Source of the DNA: Haematococcus lacustris | Taxonomy: Eukaryota > Chlorophyta > Chlorophyceae > Chlamydomonadales > Haematococcaceae | Direction of reading: 5' to 3' | Assembly (NCBI GenBank): GCA_030144725.1 | Contig: JASKMD010000271.1 | Location: 1-64,000 of the forward strand | Length of the DNA stretch: 64,000 bases | Shown here: in pieces, positions 18,801 through 27,730 of the stretch | Position numbering within the stretch: the first letter of the stretch is position 1 | Layout of the letters: each line of letters starts with the position of its first letter | The notes under the pieces: generated by a model | The model's database searches: none | What the model was told of the DNA's origin: nothing | The model's input: only the letters and a program-made list of their open reading frames with translations | Program-made: the position numbers and the translations under genes

Positions 18801-21800
18801 GCAGATGGGCACAGCCGGGTCAGCTCAGCGCAGCAGTGTACCCCATACTTCGACGCGGGCAGCGCGTCGCAGCCTGCGCGCCGCAGCGGGAATGGTGCAG
18901 CGGCGGTGGTCCCGGAGCACCTGCTGCAGCAGCGACTGAACCCAGTCTTCTCAGCGGGATTGAATCACCACAGCACCTCAAGCGCAACATCGGCACGCCA
19001 GGTCCAGCCTACAGCATCACATCCATCCACACAAAGCATCAACATTGAGCTGGTCCAACCACAACCGCAGCAGGCGGCACCTGGACGCAGCATAGCGGTA
19101 CATGCCGTTGAGGTGCGCCACCGTGACCGGGAGGGGCATGGCTGCATACATCTGCCTTGGGAAGGTGCCTGGAGTGCACTAATGGTGCTCTAAACTTGCC
19201 CTTCCCTGCGCAGGGCCTGCTGAGCCTCTTTGCCCACCAGCCAACAGCACAGCCAGCTGGGCCCCCAGATGGCAAGCTCAGCACTGTTGTCAGCTCAAAC
19301 AGCTCCATCCCTCCAAATCAGGTAAGCATGAGCATGTCTGATGCTAGCTGATACAATGCTGCTGACACTGTTTCACGTCACATTGATTAGGGCAACATCC
19401 CACAGGAACACTGCCCAACGCCCGAGTGCTGTTGCCCTCCCCATTGCAGGACCAGGTTGGCTCCTCTAGCGGTGCTGCCACCACCTCCCAGCTAGACCTG
19501 TCCACTGCCTCGCACTCAGCGCTGGGTCAGGGCCGTGTGGGCTGGCAGCAGCTGTGTGCCCTGTACCGGGAGGTGGGGCCAGAGGCGCCGGCTGCCCTCA
19601 TGGTGCTGGCGGGGTTGCGAGTGCGGGTGGTGAGTGCGCCTGCCTGGCAGGGCCCTGCCTGACGCTGCAGCATAACAGGTGGCAGCACTGAATTGCAAGC
19701 AGGCAGAGATTGTAACAGTACATCATCCAAGCATCAAGGCCATTTAGGCGTTGACTCGCACATTGGCCTGTCTACCCTGTTCTGCTGATAAAGTCATTTG
19801 TGAGAGTCAGGTAAGATCAGATAGGGTGCTCAAAAAGGAAGACACGGACGTGGATGTCCGGCTCTGGCCCAGCCCAGCCCTGCTTTTGCATTGTGTATGG
19901 TGCTCTGGGTGCTGCAGGGCCTTCACACCGGGCTGGCTGCCAGTGAGGTGCTGGTGCAGAGCCGCATGGGCGCCAGCGCCACCACCTATGGCTGGGCAGC
20001 CCTGGAGCTGGCCAAGGCGGTGCAGGTGAGGGGCTGGTGCGTACACTGCCTGCTCAGCTGCCAGCTCAAGTGGGCAACACACCGCTGGCTGCTTGCTGAC
20101 CCCCTGACCCGCAGGCCTGTGCTCATGGTGGCCAGATCACACTCAGCGCCGCCACCTTCCTCAAGGTGGGCTCTGCGCCAGTTTGCCCTCACATGCCACT
20201 CATGACGGCCACCTCACCACCTCCCAATGGCTGCAGAATGGCCTTGACATGCCACGTTGACCATGTTACCCACACAGCATCAGGTGCAGTAAGGACCATA
20301 TCACAGCTCTTGATCTTGTGTGTGTGGGAGTGGCAGCTCAGCTGGTGGTGTTGGCTGTGCAGCTACCTGTGGAGGAGCTGCGGGCTGCCGGCATCAGCGT
20401 GGTGCACATGGGCAAGCACCTGGTGGCATCAGGGGAGGGCAAGCCTGAGGTGGTGCTGGACCTGTACTGCGCCACACTGGGCACCCCGGCCCATGCTCAC
20501 CGGCTGTGGGCCCTGGGGCCGCTCAGGTGGGGCGGAGCACCTGGTGCCATGCATGTCTGCCACTGTGCCATGTGCCCATGATACCATGCAGGGAACATGG
20601 CTCTTGTGGCTGAACCCATGGAGCTCTTTGTGGCTTACTAGATATAAGGCCGAACCCATGCTGCAGCTGCCCCTGACCTGACCTCACCCTGCAGGAGTGT
20701 GCGGCAGCTGGAGCCAGGTGTGCTGCACGCCCCTATTGGTAGCGCCACCACCGCCTTCATGTCAGTGGCTGGCCTGGCCCACGTCAAGGCATGGGACGCC
20801 AGCCTTGCCCAGGTGACTGCATTGACTGCAGCCCACCTGCACGTCAGCCAACACAAGTCATGCTGCTCATGCACTGCTGCATGTGTGCACCTGCCTGCCT
20901 GCCACCCTGTCTGCAGGAGTGTCTGTCCCTGTACCAGGCCACAGCCCAGCGGGCGCTGCAGCATGTGGCTGGGCCACAGCTGCCTGCCGGCTACCTGGTC
21001 TCCAGTGTGGATACAGATGGCATGATCCTGGCCGCCTTCACCAGCAGCCTGCAGTGCCTGCACTGGGCGCTGCTCACCCTCACCACCTGCAAGGACCTGG
21101 ACTGGCCCCAGGCGCTGCTAGACAGCCCCATGGGAGAAGAAGTGGTCACCCGCCAGTATGGACAGCCCAGCCAAACGTCGGACGATCAAGCTTGCGCTGT
21201 TACCGACGATACCACAGCCTACCCACTTGTAGCGACGGCTACTGTTGGCGACATGCGGCCAAGCGCTTCACGCACAGCTCGTGGCGCGGGGGCTCAGTGG
21301 GTCGGCGCCGGCGCGTTCGGTGGGGACCGCAATCATTTCACAGTCCGGCTCCTCCGCGGCCTGCGACTCCGGGTGCGTTGTGTGGTCCTGACAGTTGTCA
21401 TGGACGGTCACCAGGCCCTAGCCGCTCACTACTTCGTCTTGACCTAACATGCGGGCTGCTTTTCGCTTATGCTGCCTGGTTTGGTGCAGGTTGGGGTGGA
21501 TGTGGGTGAGGTGGTCTGCGACCTCACGCCAGCCAATGGCCGCTTCAACTACCGTGGACGCTGCCTGAACCGTGCGGCACGCATCAACAGCATCGCTGAG
21601 TCAGGCCAGGTGGGCAGGTTGTCAATACACATTGGTAGTGCATCCTGCTCTTGCCTTGGTTGCATGCATTCAATGGTTGCCAGTGTGCTTCTCATCATAC
21701 CCATGGCTGATATCAGCTGTGCTGCCACGTTGCAGGTGTGGTGCTCTGAGGCGGCCTGGGCTGCAGCACGGGGTGCTGCCTCACCTGCCCTGACCCCCTC

Positions 21801-22431
21801 ACAAGCACATGGTGCTGCCTCAGCTGCTGCGGCAGTGCATGTCACCAGCTCAGCCAGCTGGTCAGCCCAGAGCCAGCAGCGGGAGAGCACCCTGGCCATA
21901 GCCAAGTCAGTGCAGAGCGCCACAACCCAACCCAGCAAGTACACCCTGACCGACCAGCAGGCTGCTGCACCTACCAAGCTAAGGCCTGCTGCTGTTTCTG
22001 AGGCCAGCCCTGCCCCTGCACCAGCAGCGTTGGACATCAGTGCTGCCCAGCATACCTCTCCTCTTGGCATGCCTGCTCATGATCAGACGCCGGCTGCACA
22101 ATGGCAGCAGGCACAGCATCAGCTGCACAGCAGCTCAGCACCAACTGCAGTCATTGAGGGCGGTGCTGCAGCCAAGAGCAGCCTGCCTGTGGTGCTGCCT
22201 GACCAGCTGCCACCACTGGTGGCTCAGCCCCTGGGGCAGGTGGAGCTGCGTGGCATCCCAGGCCAGGTGACGCTGCTGCAGGTGGCCCTGGCATCCCACA
22301 CCGGCAGGGCCCAGCAGGAGGCGTCAGGCAGGCTAGGCCTCACCGCGCCTGGTTTGCAAGTCGGTGCTGTGGAACAGCTGTTGACCGCGGCTGTTGTGGC
22401 TCCTCTCACTGGCAACAAAGATCACGAGTGA
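12881..22431 (+). CDS. Receptor-type class III nucleotide cyclase, array copy A (type 1)
   Basis: Single-pass membrane protein expected to make cyclic nucleotide in response to an extracellular ligand. Thirty exons close one frame of about 1,615 codons: 12881-13053, 13244-13358, 13530-13688, 13770-13889, 13973-14035, 14262-14612, 14691-14839, 15166-15273, 15694-15815, 15905-15924, 16020-16068, 16213-16257, 16494-16540, 16672-16738, 16994-17064, 17243-17453, 17539-17753, 17877-17930, 18208-18263, 18379-18436, 18540-19112, 19214-19321, 19450-19629, 19918-20025, 20115-20165, 20342-20526, 20695-20812, 20917-21372, 21490-21609, 21736-22431. Residues 1-26 are a signal peptide. About 97-420 resemble family 1 solute-binding proteins. 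About 554-623 are Pro-rich (PPPPSPPSPP). About 633-656 are the membrane helix. C1 starts near 681 with TDVQGS and TEGDS. A Ser-rich insert of about 300 residues follows before GLHTG. C2 is about 1155-1400 and ends in LNRAARI. C1 has both metal aspartates; C2 has the Asn/Arg pair. This copy shows no break. Confidence 0.88.
13244..15273 (+). other. Exons for the extracellular solute-binding-protein-like domain (copy A)
   Basis: Exons 2-8 encode a domain laid out like bacterial family 1 periplasmic binding proteins (MalE/UgpB type): F..STGIPVTIQ near the start, then PDFDALMFMSEMMGDL with ALMDLQPYI, a central GIPL...FIMYVNWPLL, and PDTWQELISVM. The SBP lobe order and the TW.EL signature are the evidence. 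The ligand cannot be read from sequence. Several Asn-X-Ser/Thr sites are present, as expected outside the cell. Confidence 0.7.
17539..17753 (+). other. Exon with membrane helix and first cyclase metal motif (copy A)
   Basis: Encodes SIVIAVSVVVCCLVLGLLGI as one hydrophobic span, followed by a basic stop-transfer segment (HWRRNARLQR) and then ATLVITDVQGSSKLW. The positive charges after the helix put the cyclase domains in the cytosol. The Asp of TDVQGS is the first metal ligand of class III cyclases. The equivalent exons are 33079-33293 in B, 43742-43956 in C and 54450-54664 in D. Confidence 0.85.
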
Positions 22432-23249
22432 CAGCATCAGCAGGGGGCAGGTAGGTGTGATCAGGCAGGGACAGGCAAGGGAAGGGAGGCACAGAGGCAT
22501 GGTGATGTGCAATGCTGGGGTGAAGAGCAGCGAGGAGGGCGGATAGGTGTGGTACGAATAAGTGGAGATGAGGAGGCACAAATGCATGGTGATGTGCAAT
22601 GCTGAGGCGAAGCCATGGCTGCGAGGCCATCACATGCAACAGGGCAGTTTTGCTCTTTCCCCTGTTAACATGTATATCTTCCATACTTCCATTGGGCACC
22701 GGAGAAAAGAATTGGATGATGTTCCATGTGGTCACGCCTGAGGTAAGCATGAGGTAAGCATGATGTAATCGCCGCTTCTCCAGCTTGATGGTGGGAGCAG
22801 GCCGCGCCCCAGGCGGTAGCTACTCCCTTAATGCACGCCGGTGATACCGGCGTAGTCTTCTTCTTCTTCTGATGTAGTTGCAGTCCATGGTCGGCACCAA
22901 GTACTGTTGATGCCATATCTAGGTGCCACCATTGCATGTACAGCTAACCTGAGCGACGTTTTAAACTTGGAAACTGTTATTCACTACATACTGCCCGTTC
23001 GCGGATAGCCCAAAAGCCAGTATGTATGGATACGCCATTCACTACATATTGCCTTCAAATTCACAGGCCTTGAATGTTGCCCTGAATGCCTCTAAAGTTG
23101 CTCTGATTCAGCTCTGATTCAGTCCTGATGGACCTCTAAAACACCCCACATGTAGAGCCCCATGAATCAGTGCGTAATCAGTACTGTAGTGACTGCCATG
23201 AAATGCTTCGCAGTTGCAACGCTTTGAAAAAGTGCCAAGCTGCGGGTCA
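22432..23249. other. 3' flank of copy A and spacer
   Basis: The first ~150 bases hold short direct repeats around GGTGATGTGCAATGCTG (22500, 22590), which recur after copies B, C and D. Around 22975-23050 the phrase TTCACTACATA occurs twice. No coding exon was recognised. Confidence 0.5.
22764..22768 (+). terminator. Candidate TGTAA polyadenylation signal, copy A
   Basis: TGTAA, the usual green algal poly(A) signal, 333 bases past the stop. It is the first one downstream, but a five-base motif is weak evidence. Confidence 0.25.
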
Positions 23250-23327
23250 TTAGAGGTACGGAAGCTGCGGGTCACCAAACACACGTGCCACCATCTGCTT
23301 GTAGTCGGTTCCGGTTACACACAGAGA

Positions 23328-23390
23328 CACCCCCCCACACACACACCACCACCACCATCCACCCACCCACCCACCCACCCACCTCACACT
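23328..23390 (+). repeat. CACA/CACC microsatellite
   Basis: A run of ACAC, then CCA, then CCCA units. It lies just 3' of the Helitron remnant in that element's orientation. Confidence 0.85.
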
Positions 23391-23564
23391 CTTGCCCCGG
23401 TAGGACAACAGGTTCCTGCACACGCAAGGCAAGGCATGTGAGGATGACATTGGGAGCGCAAGTGGGGTGCAAGTCCTGGACTGGGCTGCAAGTGGACGCT
23501 GCACGTCCTGGACTGGGCTGGGTGTGTCCGCCACTGTGGGCCGCACCTGCAGGGCCGGAAAGCT

Positions 23565-24215
23565 CGCAGGCCATGGCTGGCCCATGCGCCGCAGCTGCTG
23601 CCGCACATCCAGGAGGGCCAGGTTTGTGTGCTGAGAGCTGAGTTGCAGGTCTGCTCGGTCCAGGTCCTGGCGTGCCTGGTGCAGGATGTCCTCTGTCATG
23701 GCAGCCTGGTGACGCTGCCACAGCGCCCAAGGGTCGGGTGGGCGGCAGTGGGTGAGGATGGTGACAAACAGGGCACGCCATTGCGCTGGCATGCGCTCCA
23801 TAGTGGCCTCCTCCATGCAGTGGTCCCACTTGGTGCCGTCTTGTAGCAGCCCTCTCTGGCGGGCTGCTTCTTGGAAGGTGGGGCACACCTGGGGTGTGAA
23901 GGGCACCATGTCCATCATATGCAGTCTCCGTCATGCATCATGTTGGTGTGGTGTGGCTGCAGGTTGTAGGTTGGGGACCCACCTGACCATCCACCGTCCT
24001 GACATCCTCAAAGCTCTGGGCGCCACGCACATGATGCAGCAGCAGCCGCAAATAGTAGCGGTCGCCGGTGGGTGCGCATGCGTACATGCGACCCAGTGGC
24101 GGGTGACCACGCTGGCGCAGCTTCCATTGCCGGGTGCCCTTGTTCCACACATAGCGTTTGGGCAGATCGGGGTACAACATGTCATGGGCTGCGGGGCAGG
24201 GCACGGCTAGGCCTG
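23565..24215 (-). pseudogene. Helitron replicase-helicase remnant (fragment, with an intron)
   Basis: Reading the minus strand, exon I (about 24210-23983) encodes YPDLPKRYVWNKGTRQWK, then GRMYACAPTGDRYYLRLLL, then GAQSFEDVRTVDGQ. This is the conserved stretch between the Rep and helicase parts of Helitron proteins. A 94-base intron (23982-23889, gtgggt..cccag) is followed by exon II (about 23888-23565), which encodes VCPTFQEAARQRGLLQD, MPAQWRALFVTILTHC and PDPWALWQRH...MTEDIL, also Helitron-specific. Both exons are in phase. The HUH Rep motifs and the helicase Walker motifs are not seen in the window, so the element is a broken internal piece. The family call is strong and the ends are unknown. 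Confidence 0.8.
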
Positions 24216-24354
24216 AGATCACCACTTGTGAGCTTGATGCAACATGCATGACATGCATGACATGCACATAGTTGTTATCATATCTGTAACCTGGACCATT
24301 AGAAAGCCATGCTCTGATGTAAGCAACAGCGCACCTGCGCACCTGCTACTGTGC

Positions 24355-24525
24355 TACAGGCTGCTGGGCTTGGGCCTTGAGTGGTCGGTCTCGCAGCTTC
24401 TTGAAGCCCAATGCTGGGTACTCCTTGTATTGGGCAAGAGCCCTTGCGCAGTTGCTCAGGGTGGCCACCAGCACTGCTCCAGTGGGCGCCATGGGGCCTC
24501 CCGTGCCCGCTGGAGGCTTTCCTCA
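24355..24525 (-). other. Open coding-like segment of unknown origin beside the Helitron remnant
   Basis: One minus-strand frame stays open for about 57 codons with ordinary amino-acid composition (for example CARALAQYKEYPALGFKKLR). It lies 5' of the Helitron exons in the same orientation. It could be another exon of the Helitron protein or a captured host exon. I do not recognise it. Confidence 0.25.
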
Positions 24526-24544
24526 CGGCAGAAGTCAGGGCAGG

Positions 24545-25702
24545 ACCTTGCACTACACTAAACAACATGTGCCCTCCCTGCCATGCGCATTCATTGGTAC
24601 AGGCATTAGGTGTTGAGTTGCTGGGTTTGGGCCGCAGATCAGCCTACATGTCGCCAGATGAAGTAGTGCAACCCAATCGCACCACACTGGCACCTGGCAT
24701 TCCATGCTGTGGGCGTTTTTCACGTTTACGACTTTCCTCACGTTTTCAACGTTTTCGCAGACCTCGGCCTGGCCACAGTCCAGCGCACCATAGCGTAGCA
24801 GTTTCGCTAGCCTGTTACACTCAGCATTGATAACCTGTTCAGGACATGCTTGGCAAACGTCTGGCAACATTGGGATCCTGTTCAGGCAAGGCCGGGCTAG
24901 CCAGGTCAAGCAATACCAGGCACCAGTCAGGCCAGGTAAGGCTATGGCTGTCTACCACTGATTTATTTCTGCGTAACATGTCACGATCGTTACACATTGA
25001 CTACTATATGCATGCAACACACGAATGCAAATGTAGAGTGCCCCTCAGGTATTGTCCTACAACAGGATTCTCTGAGCTGCATGCACATAGCCCAGCCGCC
25101 CCTGGCCCTTTGGAGATCGTCTGTCTGTCACAGAAGTGCCAGTACATGCCACTGCAGCAGGCATCACTCCTACAACTTAGTCCCTGCGTTTGTCCCTGCG
25201 TTCTACCGACCTTGTCCGATCGGGCTGAAATTTTGATAGATGGTAGTTTGCAGAAAATAAAACATATTTTTCAGAAAAAAATACTTTGAAAAAATCAAAG
25301 GCGGCTGCGCTGTGGCCCTGGGGCGTAGGTGCAGGGATAAGTGCAGGGATAGGTTGCGGGCCACAGCGCAACAGCTTTTGGATTTTTCCAAATATTTTTC
25401 TTGAAAAAATATGTTTCATTTTCTGAAAACTGCCATCTATCAAATTTTCAGCCCGATCGGACAAGATCGGTAGAACGCAGGGACAAACGCAGACTAAATT
25501 GTATGAGTGATGGCAAGGGACAAACGGGACTAAATTGTAGGAGTGATGGCAAGGCGTGAGTACACCACCGCAGGCAAGGGAGGCTGGCCCTCCATCGCTC
25601 CATAGCTCACCACCCTGCGTCCTTGCCATTACAACTGGCCAACACCATTCCCATTCACATACTCATCAAGCAGTAATGATGCTGCAGGGCTAGAGCTAGC
25701 AA
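24545..25702 (-). repeat. Dispersed repeat R1, copy 3 (right arm, carrying an insertion)
   Basis: Inverted relative to 11746-12440 and longer: its 24545-24690 part also matches 2485-2615. It is interrupted by a foldback element at 25165-25545. Together with copy 2 it brackets cyclase copy A and the Helitron remnant as an inverted pair about 13 kb apart. Confidence 0.7.
25165..25545. mobile_element. Foldback/MITE-like element with long terminal inverted repeats
   Basis: The two ends are inverted repeats of each other for well over 100 bases. The left end begins CACTCCTACAACTTAGTC, and the right end gives CACTCCTACAATTTAGTC when reversed. Inner arms share CTTGTCCGATCGGGCTGAAA and GCGCTGTGGCCC. 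The right arm has an extra tandem piece of about 35 bases. Only a short loop (about 25320-25350, with GTGCAGGGATA twice) separates the arms, so there is no transposase gene. The flanks read GCCAT and ATGCC, against an uninterrupted GCCATGCC in the sister repeat near 11908. This fits insertion with a two-base AT duplication. Confidence 0.8.
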
Positions 25703-26177
25703 TAGCGTTCTCACGGTAGCTCAGAATGTCCCAACATGGGGTTGGTAATCTTCATGCAAATACTCTTTCAATACTGCACCATTTCTGATAGCGTTTGTCA
25801 CATTGGCACCTGCGAATTAGTGCGCATCTACTGGCAAGCGGCGCGTTACCTCTTGCAAGTGAGGCCATGCCGGCGCAAGCGAGCGCGGATACACCTCAGC
25901 TGCTCACCATCGATTGTTCTAGTGATATGTAGCGGCATCAGGGATGGAACTGCGCCTGCTATCGAGCCAGAAGTACAATCTCATTTCAGCCCGCCAGGCT
26001 TGCTCCACGAGCCTTTCATTGGTGCAGGCGGCGTCGGAAGACCGTCGTTGGGCAAGAAATAACGCGACATTGCAACGAGGTGCGATTTGATAGAGGTCTC
26101 TCTAGCCAGCCACACAGAAAAAAGGACCCCCTTGCACAAATCGGCATGTTGTGAGCTGACCACTCTGAGTTATTAGA
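25703..26177. other. Spacer, nothing recognised
   Basis: AT-richer than the surroundings, with short open frames on both strands only. I see no repeat, exon or RNA gene that I can support. Confidence 0.4.
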
Positions 26178-26895
26178 ATGTCTCGTTATTACTTTGTTCG
26201 TAACTAAACGACACAGCTGTTGGAGAAGAAAGCACGGCAATCCATCGACTAGGGCCGCCTCCTCACCCTTTGGCGTGACCCGACTCTGCCTTGCAGGATT
26301 TTCTAGCCTACTCCGACCGCCTAGACCGCACCCCCTTGCAGCCCCACCACCTCCCAGCCCCCGCAGAAGCCTCCCACCCCCTCCCGCCCCCTCCCAGCCC
26401 CCTTACTGCCCCGCCACCCCTTCCCAACCTCTCCCAGCCCCTCCCAGCCCCTGACCTGCCCCCCCCTCCTGCTGCACCCCCCTGGCAGCAGCAGGCAGCT
26501 GGTGTTGGTGCCGCACCTGACCTGCCCCCCCCTCCTGCTGCACCCCCCTGGCAGCAGCAGGCAGCTGGTGCTGGTGCCGCACCTGACCTGCCCCCCACTC
26601 CTGCTGCACCCCCTGGGCAGCAGCAGGCAGCTGGTGCTGGTGCCGCACCTGACCTTGCCCCCCCTCCTGCTGCACCCCCCTGGCAGCAGCAGGCAGCTGG
26701 TGCTGGTGCCGCCCCTGACCTGCCCACCCCTCCAGCTGCACCCCCCTGGCAGCAGCAGGCAGCTGGTGCTGGTGCTTCCCCTGGGCTGCCCACCCCTCCA
26801 GCTGAGCAGCAGGGGGTCAGGGCGGAGCTGGACACAAGCTCGACACGCAAGCGGAGGGCGGGCGGGAGGGATCGGACCCAACATGTCGAGCAAGG
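26178..26895 (+). other. Pro-rich reading frame of unknown function, probably mobile-element derived
   Basis: A plausible short first exon starts at ATG 26178 (MSRYYFV, donor gtaact). A second exon starts after the acceptor at 26294 (..CCTTGCAG, then QDFLAYSDRLDR...), runs through a Pro-rich region and the 66-base repeat, and ends with a basic segment (STRKRRAGGRDRTQHVEQ) at a GTAACG donor near 26895. Low-complexity Pro/Gln/Ala sequence next to mobile DNA suggests a transposon-encoded or decayed protein. There is no domain I can name. Confidence 0.3.
26451..26780 (+). repeat. 66-base minisatellite, five units
   Basis: Unit starts at 26451, 26517, 26583, 26649 and 26715. Each unit codes in one frame for 22 residues of the form APDLPPPPAAPPWQQQAAGA plus two. 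The unit length is divisible by three, so copy-number change would keep the frame. Units differ mainly by single bases, and the last is the most diverged. Confidence 0.9.
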
Positions 26896-27565
26896 TAACG
26901 TAGCAATGGCCTGCACACCTTGAGTGGCCTTACCGAGTGGCCAGGTAGTAGGTACTACTCACGAAGCGGTCAAGCAATGCAGCAGCGTTGTATACTTCCG
27001 AGCATGGGTGGAGGGGCGTCGTTACATCGGTTTGGCGTGCCATGTGCATTGTTTTGACTGCGGCGACTGTTCCTGACTGTTTGCAGAGGCTACTGGGCCA
27101 CGTCGGTCGCGGCGGTCGGTCGCGGCGAGGCCCGCATGAGCAAAACTGGCATGAATTTGAATGTCAAGATTTGAGCCGCCATAGCACTCAGCACACTGCA
27201 CAATATTTAATGTTACAAGCTGCACCGCATAGCTGACAGAGTACTCTATTCAGGGATGTGCGAAACATAAATAGAGACCACGTGGCTGAGACGCGGCGTC
27301 GTTTTGATTACCAGGGGTCGGTTTCCTATCATTTCCTGCCATGTTTTGTTAGTTGGGGTCGCCTGACGGTAGCTCCCGGGCAGGAGAAGTAGCAGGGCAG
27401 GGTCAGCAACATGAGCAGCATCATGGCAGGAGCAGCAGCAGAGCGCTGTCAGCAACAGAAGCAGAATCATGGCAGGCAACAGCAGGGCAGGAGCAGCAGC
27501 AGGGTTGTAGGTTACCGAGGTTTCCCAGCACTTCCAGCATGTCACTTCAAGGCCCCCAAACCATG
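26896..27565. other. Spacer before cyclase copy B
   Basis: Contains a CAG-rich patch (27380-27510) built around GGCAGGAGCAGCAGCAG and CATGGCAGG units. Otherwise no exon, RNA gene or mobile-element signature was recognised. Homology to the copy C and D promoters begins near 27540. Confidence 0.4.
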
Positions 27566-27730
27566 GGTCCATGCGTGGTCAACTTGCGGCTTCAACTTAC
27601 CTCTTAGCCGCGAAAGAGTACAGGCTATATACAGGCTGTATCAGGCTATAGTACCGGGTTGTATGCGGTTTGTTGTACCAGGTTGTACGCGACGCGTCCC
27701 GTACAATTTGTCTTCAGCGCCGAGGCAGTG
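27566..27730 (+). promoter_or_regulatory. Proximal promoter/leader of copy B
   Basis: Begins with the block GGGTCCATGCGTGGTCAACT, 165 bases before the ATG, followed by ACCGGGTTGTAT, also found in C and D. Homology to the C and D leaders runs to the start codon with several small differences. Confidence 0.45.

Noticed and set aside
21549..22070. Minus-strand open frame of 173 codons opposite the last exon of copy A (and equivalents in B to E)
   Set aside because: It is antisense to a well-supported coding exon and exists because the GC-rich sense strand avoids certain codons. It has no family resemblance of its own.
23250..23918. A single 222-codon minus-strand gene ending past the microsatellite
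   Set aside because: Only the first two thirds match Helitron proteins. The rest runs through CACC repeats and is not conserved coding sequence.
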